From: Mycolicibacterium aurum
GTDB taxonomy: Bacteria; Actinomycetota; Actinomycetes; Mycobacteriales; Mycobacteriaceae
Assembly (NCBI GenBank): GCA_900078775.1
Contig: LT549889.1
Location: forward strand, 3,038,001-3,102,000
Direction: 5' to 3'
Length of the DNA: 64,000 nt
The notes beneath the pieces are model-generated. The model saw nothing but the letters and a program-made list of their open reading frames with translations, had not been told where the DNA came from and did no database searches. Made by a program: the position numbers and the translations under genes. This document shows, one piece after another, positions 20,519-28,252 of this stretch; the stretch's first letter is position 1, and each line of letters starts with the position of its first letter.

Positions 20519-21265
20519 TCAGCGTTCTCCGCGCAGGGCCGTGCTGATCCGCGCCGCGGCCTCGCGGACCTGTGCGCCCAACTCCTCGAACCGGTCGGCG
20601 GTGATGCGGCTACTCGGCCCCGACACCGACAGCGCCGCCACCGGGCCCGACGCGCTCTCGATCGGCGCTCCGAGCGAACTGATCCCGTGGGACAGCCCGC
20701 CGACGTTCACCGAGTAGCCGCGATCGCGAATCTCGTTGACCACGGCCCGGATTCGGTCTGGATCGGTGAGCGTGTCCGGGGTCTGGGCAGGCAGCGGCCC
20801 GGTCAGGTACTTGTCCAGGTACTCAGCGCTGCAGGCGGACAGATACGCCAACCCGGTGGCCGAGGCGTGCAGGGCGATCCGCTCGCCCAGCGGCAGGAAC
20901 GCGCGCAACCGGTGCGGGGTGTCCAGACGCTCGACCAGCACCAGCGAGTCACCGTCGGCGGCGGCGAGGTGGATCGTCTCGGTGGTGCCGAGCTGCAGTT
21001 CGTTCATCACCGGCAGCGCGGCCTCGCGCAGACTCTCCCCACCGGCCCGGCCGACGATGGCCACCACCCGGTAGGTCAACTGCCAGCGGGTCGGGGTGGA
21101 CTCGGTGGGCCGCAGCCAGCCCACCTCCTGCAGGGTCAGCAGGTTTCGCTGGACCGTGCTCTTGGGCAGTCCGACGGAACGGGCCAGTTCGGACAGCCCG
21201 ACCGGCTGCGACTCGGCCACCGCCTCCAGCACCCGGAACGCCGACACCACGCTCTCTGTGGCCAA
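20519..21265 (-). CDS. IclR-family regulator of the malonate cassette
   Basis: 248-residue IclR protein: winged HTH at the N-terminus (VSAFRVLEAVAESQPVGLSE then LARSVGLPKSTVQRNLLTLQ) and an IclR effector domain with HASATGLAYLSAC and GISSLGAPIES. It diverges from the transporter-CoA ligase-thioesterase operon with a palindrome between. IclR proteins commonly sense small organic acids, which fits malonate or a related dicarboxylate. It ends one base after the ferredoxin stop, convergently. Confidence 0.9.
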   Translation of the reverse strand: MATESVVSAFRVLEAVAESQPVGLSELARSVGLPKSTVQRNLLTLQEVGWLRPTESTPTRWQLTYRVVAIVGRAGGESLREAALPVMNELQLGTTETIHLAAADGDSLVLVERLDTPHRLRAFLPLGERIALHASATGLAYLSACSAEYLDKYLTGPLPAQTPDTLTDPDRIRAVVNEIRDRGYSVNVGGLSHGISSLGAPIESASGPVAALSVSGPSSRITADRFEELGAQVREAAARISTALRGER

Positions 21266-21325
21266 GGTTGCCTCTCCCCTCGTGTGTGAGCTAGGTTACC
21301 GCCCATCGGTCTAACAGATGAACCG

Positions 21326-21346
21326 TCGGTCCAGCCAATGGACCGA
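21326..21346. promoter_or_regulatory. Palindromic operator in front of the malonate cassette
   Basis: TCGGTCCA (21326-21333), 5-base spacer GCCAA, TGGACCGA (21339-21346): perfect 8-bp arms, 18 bases before the transporter ATG and in the short IclR intergenic region. This is the likely IclR binding site. Confidence 0.75.
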
Positions 21347-21363
21347 ATATAGAGGGAGGTGAC

Positions 21364-22728
21364 ATGACAGCGCAACTGATCGCACTCGGAATCTTCATCG
21401 CGGTGTTCGCGATTGCCGCGGTGCGCAACGTCAACATCGGCATCGTGATGTTCCCGGTCGCATGCATGGTGGGCCTGTGGTTGGCCGGGCTGAGCCTGAA
21501 CGAGGTCATCTCGGGCTTCCCGCTGAGCATCCTGGTGCTACTGGTCGGCGTGACCTACTTCTTCGGCATCGCGCACAGCAACGGCACCATCGACTGGCTC
21601 ATCCGGGCGTCGCTGGCGAAGGTCGGCAATCGGGACGCCCTGTTCCCGGCGGTGTTCTTCGCCCTCACCGCGATCATCTCCGCGATGGGCGCCCCCTTGG
21701 GCGGCCTGGTGATGGCGCCGATGGGCATGAGCATCGCGCACAAGCGCGGCATCGACCCGATGCTGATGGCGCTGGCGATGGGCGCCGGGCTGAGCGCCGG
21801 CGCGTTCGCCCCCACCAGCCTGTTCGGCATCATCACCTGGGGCACCGCCAACGAGGCCGGTATCGCGCTCAGCCCGCTGCTGCTGTTCAGCGTCGCCGTC
21901 ATCCTCAACCTCGTGCTGCTGGCCGTCGCCTACGTCCTGTTCGGCCGCCGCAAGAAGTTCGACGCCGAGACCCCCGCCTTCGGCCGGGCGATGGTGGCGC
22001 ACGGAGCCACCCTGCCCCAGTACGGCGGTTCGACCCTGGACATCGACACCACCTCCGGCGGCGCAGGCGAGGGCACCGACGACGACGAACTCGTTGCACC
22101 CGGCCGGCCCACCGGCATGCAGATGCTGACCCTGCTGATGATGCTGATCCTGGTGGCCGCCGTCATCGTGTTGTCCCTGCTCGGCCTCACCCCGGACATC
22201 GGCGTGCTGGGCTACGGCCTCGGCGCGGTCGCCGCACTGCTGGACGCATCGTCGGGCAAGAAGGCGATGAGCCGGATCGACTGGGGCTCGGTCCTGTTGG
22301 TCGGCGGCATCATCACCTATGTCAGCGTGCTCACCGAGATGGGCGTGGTGGATCTGCTCGGCGAGGGTGCCGTGCACCTGGGTTCACCGCTGGTGGCGGC
22401 CATCCTGCTGTGCGCCGCGGCCGCATTGATCTCGGCCTTCGCCTCCACCACCGGCATGCTGGCCGCCCTGGTACCGCTGGCGCTTCCGCTCATCGCCGAC
22501 GGCGGCATCCCCGGCTGGGCGCTGATCTGCGCGATCGGTGTGTGCGCGTCGATCGTCGACGTGTCCCCGTTCTCCACCGTCGGCGCCACCTACGTAGCCA
22601 CCACCGTCGACGAGGAGGCCCGCCCGCGCATGACCAAACTGCTGACCCGTTGGGGTCTGTCGATGGTGGTGCTGGGGCCGATCGTCCTCACCCTCGTTCT
22701 CATCCTTCCCGGAATGGCCTTCTCATGA
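21364..22728 (+). CDS. Dicarboxylate/malonate transporter (MatC-like, SLC13/IT superfamily)
   Basis: 454-residue polytopic membrane protein with about 11-12 helices and a hydrophilic central loop (about 200-250, rich in Gly, Asp and Glu). The start region NVNIGIVMFPVACMVGLWLA matches the MatC_N dicarboxylate carrier domain. The second half has the mirrored helix repeats of ion transporters (ASTTGMLAALVPLALPLIAD, VDVSPFSTVGATYVATTV). The gene overlaps the malonyl-CoA synthetase gene by 4 bases. Uptake of malonate or methylmalonate is inferred from the MatB-like neighbour. GGGAGG precedes the ATG. Confidence 0.82.
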   Translation: MTAQLIALGIFIAVFAIAAVRNVNIGIVMFPVACMVGLWLAGLSLNEVISGFPLSILVLLVGVTYFFGIAHSNGTIDWLIRASLAKVGNRDALFPAVFFALTAIISAMGAPLGGLVMAPMGMSIAHKRGIDPMLMALAMGAGLSAGAFAPTSLFGIITWGTANEAGIALSPLLLFSVAVILNLVLLAVAYVLFGRRKKFDAETPAFGRAMVAHGATLPQYGGSTLDIDTTSGGAGEGTDDDELVAPGRPTGMQMLTLLMMLILVAAVIVLSLLGLTPDIGVLGYGLGAVAALLDASSGKKAMSRIDWGSVLLVGGIITYVSVLTEMGVVDLLGEGAVHLGSPLVAAILLCAAAALISAFASTTGMLAALVPLALPLIADGGIPGWALICAIGVCASIVDVSPFSTVGATYVATTVDEEARPRMTKLLTRWGLSMVVLGPIVLTLVLILPGMAFS

Positions 22729-24140
22729 CCCACACTCTGCTGCACGCCCTGCTCGACACCTCGACCGCCGACGACGACCGGGCCGTCACCATCGACGGGA
22801 CGACCCTGTCGCGCAACGAGTTGCGGGAGCGCTCCGCGGGATTCGCCGCCGACCTGCGCCGGCTGGGTCCGGGTCAGGTGGTGGCCGTCAACGCCGAGCC
22901 CACCCTGACCACGGTCATCGCGGTGGTGGGTGCGCTGCTGGCCGGTGTCCCGGTGGTGCCGGTGCCCCCGGACGCCGGCCACGCCGAGGTGGCCCACATC
23001 GTCGCGGACTCCGCCGCCACCGTATGGGTCGGACCGCGCCGCGACGGGGCGGACCTCCCGGTCGCCGACCCCGAGGACTCCGCCCGCACCGCCGCCCTGC
23101 CGGAACCTGTTGCGCCGGAGCAGGTCGCGATGATCCTGTACACCTCGGGCACCACGGGCGCCCCCAAGGGTGTGCTGCTCAGCCGACGGGGCATCGCAGC
23201 CGGGTTGGATGGGCTGGCCGAGGCCTGGCAGTGGACCGCCGATGACACCGTCGCCCACGGCCTGCCGCTGTTCCACACGCACGGCCTGATCCTCGGCGTC
23301 CTCGGCTCGCTGCACATCGGGTCGCGCCTGGTGCACACCGGGAAACCGACGCCGGAGCGCTACGCCGAGGCCGGCGCCACCATGTACTTCGGGGTGCCCA
23401 CGGTGTGGACCCGGATCACCCGGGACGAGCGGGCGGCCGCGGCGCTGGCGTCGGCCCGGTTGTTGGTGAGCGGCAGTGCGCCGCTTCCGGTCCCGGTCTT
23501 CGACCGGCTGCGCGAGCTCACCGGCCAGGCGCCCATCGAGCGGTACGGCATGACCGAGACGATGATCACGCTGAGCACCCGCGCCGACGGTGAGCGCCGC
23601 CCCGGTTGGGTCGGGCAACCGGTCGCCGGCGCCCAGACCCGCATCCAGGCCGACGACGGCACATCGGTTCCCCATGACGGGGAGTCCATCGGCCGCCTGC
23701 AGGTGCGTGGGCCGATGCTGTTCGACGGCTACCTGAACCGGCCGGAGGTCACCGCCGCGAGCTGGACCGAGGACGGCTGGTTCGTCACCGGCGATCTGGC
23801 GGCCATCGACGCGGACGGGTTCCACCGCATCGTCGGCCGCGAGTCGGTGGACCTGATCAAGTCCGGCGGTTACCGGATCGGAGCCGGCGAGATCGAAACC
23901 TCGCTGCTGGCCCGACCCGAGGTCACCGAGGTCGCCGTGATCGGTGCGCCCGACGACGATCTGGGCCAGCGCATCGTCGCCTACGTGGTCACCGACTCGG
24001 ACACCGCCGATCTCGCCGACCGCCTGATCACCCATGTCGCCGAGGATCTGTCGTGGCACAAGCGCCCGCGCGAGGTCCGTTTCGTCCCCGCCCTGCCCCG
24101 CAACGCCATGGGCAAGGTCCAGAAGAAAGCTCTGATGTGA
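22725..24140 (+). CDS. matB: Malonyl-CoA synthetase (MatB / FadD36-like)
   Basis: 471-residue ANL adenylate-forming ligase. P-loop ILYTSGTTGAPKGVLLS; A5 YGMTETM; hinge and A8 region IVGRESVDLIKSGGYRIGAG; catalytic Lys in NAMGKVQKKA. The R-x-S-x-D-x-I-K-S-G-G-Y pattern and short length are characteristic of MatB enzymes, which convert malonate (or methylmalonate), ATP and CoA to the CoA ester. The ATG overlaps the transporter stop (ATGA); an apparently longer reading frame upstream lies inside the transporter in a different frame and is not real. The product could feed fatty acid and polyketide synthesis. Confidence 0.88.
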   Translation: MTHTLLHALLDTSTADDDRAVTIDGTTLSRNELRERSAGFAADLRRLGPGQVVAVNAEPTLTTVIAVVGALLAGVPVVPVPPDAGHAEVAHIVADSAATVWVGPRRDGADLPVADPEDSARTAALPEPVAPEQVAMILYTSGTTGAPKGVLLSRRGIAAGLDGLAEAWQWTADDTVAHGLPLFHTHGLILGVLGSLHIGSRLVHTGKPTPERYAEAGATMYFGVPTVWTRITRDERAAAALASARLLVSGSAPLPVPVFDRLRELTGQAPIERYGMTETMITLSTRADGERRPGWVGQPVAGAQTRIQADDGTSVPHDGESIGRLQVRGPMLFDGYLNRPEVTAASWTEDGWFVTGDLAAIDADGFHRIVGRESVDLIKSGGYRIGAGEIETSLLARPEVTEVAVIGAPDDDLGQRIVAYVVTDSDTADLADRLITHVAEDLSWHKRPREVRFVPALPRNAMGKVQKKALM

Positions 24141-24508
24141 CAACCGATCACTACGCCCGGCATCTCGGTATCGCGGTGCAGAACTTCGGTGGCGGTGCGG
24201 CCACCGCGACCCTGCGGGTCGGGCCCGAGCACCTCAATCCGCACGGCACCGCGCACGGGGCGCTGATGCTCAGCGTGGTCGGCGCCGCGCTGGCGGCGGC
24301 GGCCAACAACGAAACCCACAGCGGTGTGGTCAGTTCCATCCACATCGACTACCTCGCCCCCGCTCATGAGGGAGACGAACTGGTGGCCACCGCCTCGGTC
24401 GGGGAACGGCTGGCGCGGGAGGACATCTTCGTGGTCCGACTCACCAAGGCGGGCGAGGACGCCGCGGTGGCCCGGGCGTCCGGTCGGGCCACCCGTCGCG
24501 ACCGGTAG
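24137..24508 (+). CDS. PaaI-type hot-dog thioesterase
   Basis: 123 residues. The GTG start overlaps the matB stop (GTGA). The family signature is EHLNPHGTAHGALMLSVVGA, with Asn/His positioned as in PaaI-like acyl-CoA thioesterases, followed by SIHIDYLAPAHEGDEL. Together with matB it could recycle CoA from accumulated malonyl- or methylmalonyl-CoA, or remove a mis-ligated product. Specificity is not readable. Confidence 0.85.
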   Translation: MTTDHYARHLGIAVQNFGGGAATATLRVGPEHLNPHGTAHGALMLSVVGAALAAAANNETHSGVVSSIHIDYLAPAHEGDELVATASVGERLAREDIFVVRLTKAGEDAAVARASGRATRRDR

Positions 24509-24711
24509 CGGATCCGCCCCCGAAATCACCGAAGACCCGCACCTCGAGACCCAGTGTGGAATGATCATGAAATTGCAAATGAGTTGCCACACTTGAATTT
24601 TCAGATGCGTCAATTGAATCCCGCCCGTCCACTACCTCTCAAAGACCGCCGAGCACGAGGGATTTCAGGACACGCGCCGCGCAGGTAGGTGCCGGACGGA
24701 AGGGTCGCGCG

Positions 24712-25128
24712 ATGACACGTCGCCGCAAGCACCGTTCCGCAGCGTGCTGCGCGCTTCTCGCCGCGGCCGCCCTGAGCGGCTGCGGCATCCAGGTGGAGTC
24801 GATCGCGCATCCGGCGTTGTTCGCCATCCCGGACACCCCGGCCCGAGTGCCGGTGGTCGAGTGGTCGGCATTGACGCCGTGCCTACCCGGCGCGGGCCGG
24901 CCGCACGCAGCCTCGGCGGTCGGCGACCTACTGCTCGGCGCGGACCGCTATGCGATCGACTGCGCGCGCCAGGCACGGCCCGTGGTCAGACCGGCCCCGC
25001 TGGGCGTCCCCGCCCGGGTGGCTCCGGCGACCCAGCCCGCCAGCGGCATGGTCACCGATGAGTTGGTCGGCGCGGTCCTCACCGGCGGCAACGAGTACTG
25101 GTACCCGCCGGTGATCGGGTCGGCCTAG
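24712..25128 (+). CDS. Small putative lipoprotein
   Basis: 138 residues. Basic N-terminus MTRRRKHR, hydrophobic stretch and lipobox LSGC (Cys25) predict lipid anchoring. The remainder has three Cys and no recognised domain; the end (NEYWYPPVIGS) is aromatic. The 203-base region upstream (24509-24711) is comparatively AT-rich and carries an inverted repeat AGTGTGG (24553) / CCACACT (24587). The gene is unlinked in function to the malonate cassette as far as can be seen. Confidence 0.65.
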   Translation: MTRRRKHRSAACCALLAAAALSGCGIQVESIAHPALFAIPDTPARVPVVEWSALTPCLPGAGRPHAASAVGDLLLGADRYAIDCARQARPVVRPAPLGVPARVAPATQPASGMVTDELVGAVLTGGNEYWYPPVIGSA

Positions 25129-25435
25129 TCCCGGCCGGAATTTCTGCGCAAACCTTCCCCGGCGCGCGCGACAGGGATATCGTCGCGGCTAACGCGCGCG
25201 TAAATTGCTGTGTCTACCAGGGCAAGACTGATAGCTGCCGCACTCGAATGTGCCCAGAGTGACTTTCGATACCCTGCGTCACCGCTGATTTCGTAGCTGT
25301 GAACATCTAAATACCAGGTAGATGTACTAGCGGATGTTGACCAGAAAAGTTATCGTCATGCTAGGGTTCAGTTAGCTGCAAACCGGGTACACCAGGCTTC
25401 ACTGCAGCACCCGGGATGAAACGAGGTATTAGCTG
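25129..25435. other. Intergenic region, AT-richer, possible promoter
   Basis: About 300 bases without a supported gene and with lower GC than its surroundings. TTGACC at about 25334 and TAGGGT at about 25359 resemble -35/-10 boxes with a slightly long spacer, directed rightward toward the small reading frame at 25436. No long palindrome other than alternating GCGCGCG/CGCGCGC near 25160-25200. Confidence 0.4.
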
Positions 25436-25609
25436 ATGCCAGACCGAGGCGCATTCGAGTCGTCGGCCGCCAGCCCTGATGGCGCGGCCACGCCGAACAC
25501 TGTCTCGGTCGTCAGTTGCAGCCGCCTGGGCCGTACCGCAAATCCGCCCACGTTCTCGCTGACCGGCTGGCTGCGTCCGCGCCGCCGCCGCGGCGTCAGC
25601 GGTGCTTGA
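25436..25609 (+). CDS. Possible 57-residue small protein
   Basis: ATG with GAGG 11 bases upstream, followed by 57 codons with mostly G/C third positions; the protein is Ser/Pro/Ala-rich with a basic C-terminus (RPRRRRGVSGA). It overlaps the 3' end of the DUF3618 gene on the other strand by 14 bases. No homology is recognised. It could be a random frame; the promoter-like sequence and ribosome site are the only positive evidence. Confidence 0.3.
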   Translation: MPDRGAFESSAASPDGAATPNTVSVVSCSRLGRTANPPTFSLTGWLRPRRRRGVSGA

Positions 25610-25823
25610 TCCGGCGGACCACCAACACCACGACCACAACGCCCACACCGGCCAGGGAAGCCAGCACCGGCGGCTTCGTCACGAACGCGAGCACCTTGGC
25701 CTTGGCATCGTCCGCCAGCCGCTGAGGATTGGCCCGCACGGCCAGAATGTCGACCGTCGCGGCCAGCTGGTCACGTGCCTGGTCGATGTCCCGCTTGATC
25801 GTCTCAGGATCCCGGTCAGCCAC
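25596..25823 (-). CDS. DUF3618 small membrane protein
   Basis: 75-residue protein (Rv2520c position). The N-terminal amphipathic DUF3618 motif DPETIKRDIDQARDQLAATV is followed by a single transmembrane helix (VLASLAGVGVVVVVLVVRR) and a basic end. Members sit in the actinobacterial membrane with unknown role. It diverges from bcp. Confidence 0.87.
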   Translation of the reverse strand: MADRDPETIKRDIDQARDQLAATVDILAVRANPQRLADDAKAKVLAFVTKPPVLASLAGVGVVVVVLVVRRIKHR

Positions 25824-25938
25824 TATGGCCCTCCATCTGCGCCGTCATGTCACAACTTCTGTCACAACCTTGCCGTTTACCCTAGAGCAGCCGGAGCCGA
25901 CCCCGCTGCCCCGGTCGATCAGAAAGGCGTAACGACGC

Positions 25939-26412
25939 ATGGCACAGACCCCGCGGCTGGCAGTCGGCGACAAGGCTCCCGCCTTCAGCCTCCCCGATGC
26001 AGACGGCAACACCGTCAAGCTGTCCGACTACAAGGGCCGCAAGGTGATCGTGTACTTCTACCCGGCCGCGTCGACGCCGGGCTGCACCAAGCAGGCCTGT
26101 GACTTCCGGGACAGCCTCGCCGAGCTCAACGAGGCCGGCCTCGACGTCATCGGGATCTCCCCCGACAAGCCGGAGAAGCTGGCCAAGTTCCGTGACGCCG
26201 AGGGACTGACCTTCCCGCTGCTCTCGGACCCGGAGAAGAAGGTGCTGACCGCCTACGGCGCCTTCGGGGAGAAGTCCATGTACGGCAAGACCGTGCAGGG
26301 CGTCATCCGCTCGACCTTCCTGGTCGACGAGGTGGGCAACGTGGAGGTGGCCCAGTACAACGTGAAGGCCACCGGGCACGTCGCCAAGCTGCGCCGCGAC
26401 CTCAGCGTCTAA
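25939..26412 (+). CDS. bcp: Thioredoxin-dependent thiol peroxidase (Bcp, peroxiredoxin)
   Basis: 157-residue peroxiredoxin of the BCP/PrxQ class (Rv2521). Peroxidatic Cys49 and resolving Cys54 appear in STPGCTKQACDF, the five-residue spacing of alpha-helix-type atypical 2-Cys enzymes. It reduces hydrogen and organic peroxides using thioredoxin. Full length, starting MAQTPRLAVGDKAPAF. It ends convergently with, and overlapping, the M20 peptidase gene. Confidence 0.95.
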   Translation: MAQTPRLAVGDKAPAFSLPDADGNTVKLSDYKGRKVIVYFYPAASTPGCTKQACDFRDSLAELNEAGLDVIGISPDKPEKLAKFRDAEGLTFPLLSDPEKKVLTAYGAFGEKSMYGKTVQGVIRSTFLVDEVGNVEVAQYNVKATGHVAKLRRDLSV

Positions 26413-27749
26413 CGACCGGCGGCGTCGGCCAGCGCCGCCAGGAACAGCGCTTCCGAGGTCGCCGCGCGTTCCAACACCCCGAGGTGCAGGCTCTCGTTGA
26501 TGCTGTGCGCCTGGGTGCCCGGATCCTCCACCCCGGTGACGAGGATGGTGGCAGCCGGGAACGCGGCGGCGAACTCGGCGATGAACGGGATCGACCCGCC
26601 CATCCCCATGTCGATCGGCTCGCGCCCCCAGGCGGCCCGGAAGGCCTCCCGGGCCGCGTCGTAGACCGGGCCGGCGGCCTCGATCGCATACGGCTGCCCG
26701 ACGTCCCCGGGTGTGACGGTGACCTGCGCGCCCCACGGCGCGTGCTCCTGCAGATGCCGGGTCAGCGCGTCCAGATGCGCCCGCGCGTCCCCGCCCGGGG
26801 CCACCCGCATGCTCACCTTCGCCCGGGCCCGGGGCACCAGGGTGTTCGACGCCTTGGCTATCGGCGTGGTGTCGATACCGATGACCGTGATGGCCGGGCG
26901 CGCCCACATCCGTTGCACCACCGGGCCGGTGCCGATCTGGCGTACCCCGTCGAGCAGACCCGAGTCCGCGCGCACCCGCTGCTCGCTGAACTCCACCTCG
27001 GCCGCCGACGCCTCGTGCAGGCCCTGCACGGCCACGTTGCCGTCGTCGTCGTGCAGGCTGGCCAGCAACCGGACCAGCACGCTCAGCGCGTCCGGCACCA
27101 CCCCGCCCCACAGGCCCGAGTGCAGGCCGTGATCCAGCGTCGCCACCTCGACCACACAGTCGGCCAACCCGCGCAGTGACACCGTCAGCGCCGGGATGTC
27201 GGTGCTCCAGTTGTCCGAATCGGCGATGACGATGACGTCGGCGGCCAGCAGGTCGCGGTGCTCGTCCAGCAGCGCCGACAGCGACGGCGAACCGGACTCC
27301 TCCTCGCCCTCGACGAAGACGGTGACGCCCACCGGCGGGTTCGGCCCCAGCGCCCGGAACGCGGCCAGATGCGTTGCGATACCGGCCTTGTCGTCGGCGG
27401 TGCCACGACCGTAGAGCCGCCCGTTACGCTCGGTCGGCTCGAACGGCGCCGAATGCCACTGACTGCGGTCACCCTCGGGCTGGACGTCGTGATGCGCGTA
27501 CAGCAACACAGTGGGCGCACCCGCCGGGGCGGGGTGCCGCGCGATCACCGCGGGCGCGCCGCCGGACTCGACGGTGCGGACGTCACCGAAACCGGCCTCG
27601 GCCAACAGCTTCGCGGTCAGCTCGGCGCTGCGGTACACCTCCGACCGGCGCGCCGGGTCGGCCCACACCGACTCGATGCGCACCAGCTCCTCGAGGTCGG
27701 CTCGCACCGACGGCAGCAGCTCCCGGACCCGCTCGACGAGTTCACTCAT
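26409..27749 (-). CDS. M20 family metallopeptidase (dipeptidase)
   Basis: 446-residue zinc peptidase (Rv2522c). The first metal-binding motif is LLYAHHDVQPEGD, the bridging/catalytic Asp/Glu follow in GRGTADDKAG and FVEGEEESGSPS, and the last His is near the C-terminus (TQAHSINESLHL). The dimerisation domain lies between about 190 and 310. It probably hydrolyses dipeptides or N-acyl amino acids; exact substrate unknown. The 84 bases to acpS hold no clear terminator. Confidence 0.9.
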   Translation of the reverse strand: MSELVERVRELLPSVRADLEELVRIESVWADPARRSEVYRSAELTAKLLAEAGFGDVRTVESGGAPAVIARHPAPAGAPTVLLYAHHDVQPEGDRSQWHSAPFEPTERNGRLYGRGTADDKAGIATHLAAFRALGPNPPVGVTVFVEGEEESGSPSLSALLDEHRDLLAADVIVIADSDNWSTDIPALTVSLRGLADCVVEVATLDHGLHSGLWGGVVPDALSVLVRLLASLHDDDGNVAVQGLHEASAAEVEFSEQRVRADSGLLDGVRQIGTGPVVQRMWARPAITVIGIDTTPIAKASNTLVPRARAKVSMRVAPGGDARAHLDALTRHLQEHAPWGAQVTVTPGDVGQPYAIEAAGPVYDAAREAFRAAWGREPIDMGMGGSIPFIAEFAAAFPAATILVTGVEDPGTQAHSINESLHLGVLERAATSEALFLAALADAAGR

Positions 27750-27833
27750 AACTCAAGGCTAGTGACTCGCGAGCGTGCGCAAACTCGCACCCGCAAGCGG
27801 CGCGTCCAGCAGCAGACACGCACGCTGGCGGGA

Positions 27834-28223
27834 TCAGGCTTCGAGAACCGCGACCGCGGCCGCGGTGTCCGCCTCATGGGTCAGCGACAGGTGGATCGTC
27901 ACATCCTTGAGATGCTCGGCGATCGCACCCGAGAGCCGCACCTTCGGCCGGCCCCACATATCGGTGATGACCTCGATGTCGCGGTGGATGCCCTCCGGCA
28001 GCATCGGCTTCTTGGAGAACCGCGACCCCGACCAGGCCTTGATCACCGCTTCCTTGGCCGCCCACCGCGCCGCGAGGTGGCGCGCCGCCGACGAACTCTT
28101 GTCCGCGGCGTCGCGCCTCTCCCCCGGCGTGAAGGTCTCGGCGAAAACGGTGCCAGGCTGGTCGACCTGCTCGGCGAAATCCGGAATCGACACCAGGTCG
28201 ATCCCTACTCCAACGATGCCCAT
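27834..28223 (-). CDS. acpS: Holo-[acyl-carrier-protein] synthase
   Basis: 129-residue 4'-phosphopantetheinyl transferase that activates the ACP domain of FAS-I (and AcpM). Mg2+ ligands are Asp9 in GIVGVGIDLVSI and Glu58 in ARWAAKEAVIKAW; the C-terminus LSLTHEADTAAAVAVLEA is standard. MGIVGVGID at 28223 is the family start; an upstream Met would overlap fas. It lies 29 bases downstream of fas, in the arrangement typical of mycobacteria. Confidence 0.96.
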   Translation of the reverse strand: MGIVGVGIDLVSIPDFAEQVDQPGTVFAETFTPGERRDAADKSSSAARHLAARWAAKEAVIKAWSGSRFSKKPMLPEGIHRDIEVITDMWGRPKVRLSGAIAEHLKDVTIHLSLTHEADTAAAVAVLEA

Positions 28224-28252
28224 TCCGGAGACGTTATCCGACTCTCGTCCGG

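Noticed and set aside
21462..24140. A possible 892-residue fusion ending in the malonyl-CoA synthetase
   Set aside because: The upstream half lies within the transporter in another frame; the ATGA overlap at 22725 is the natural start of matB.
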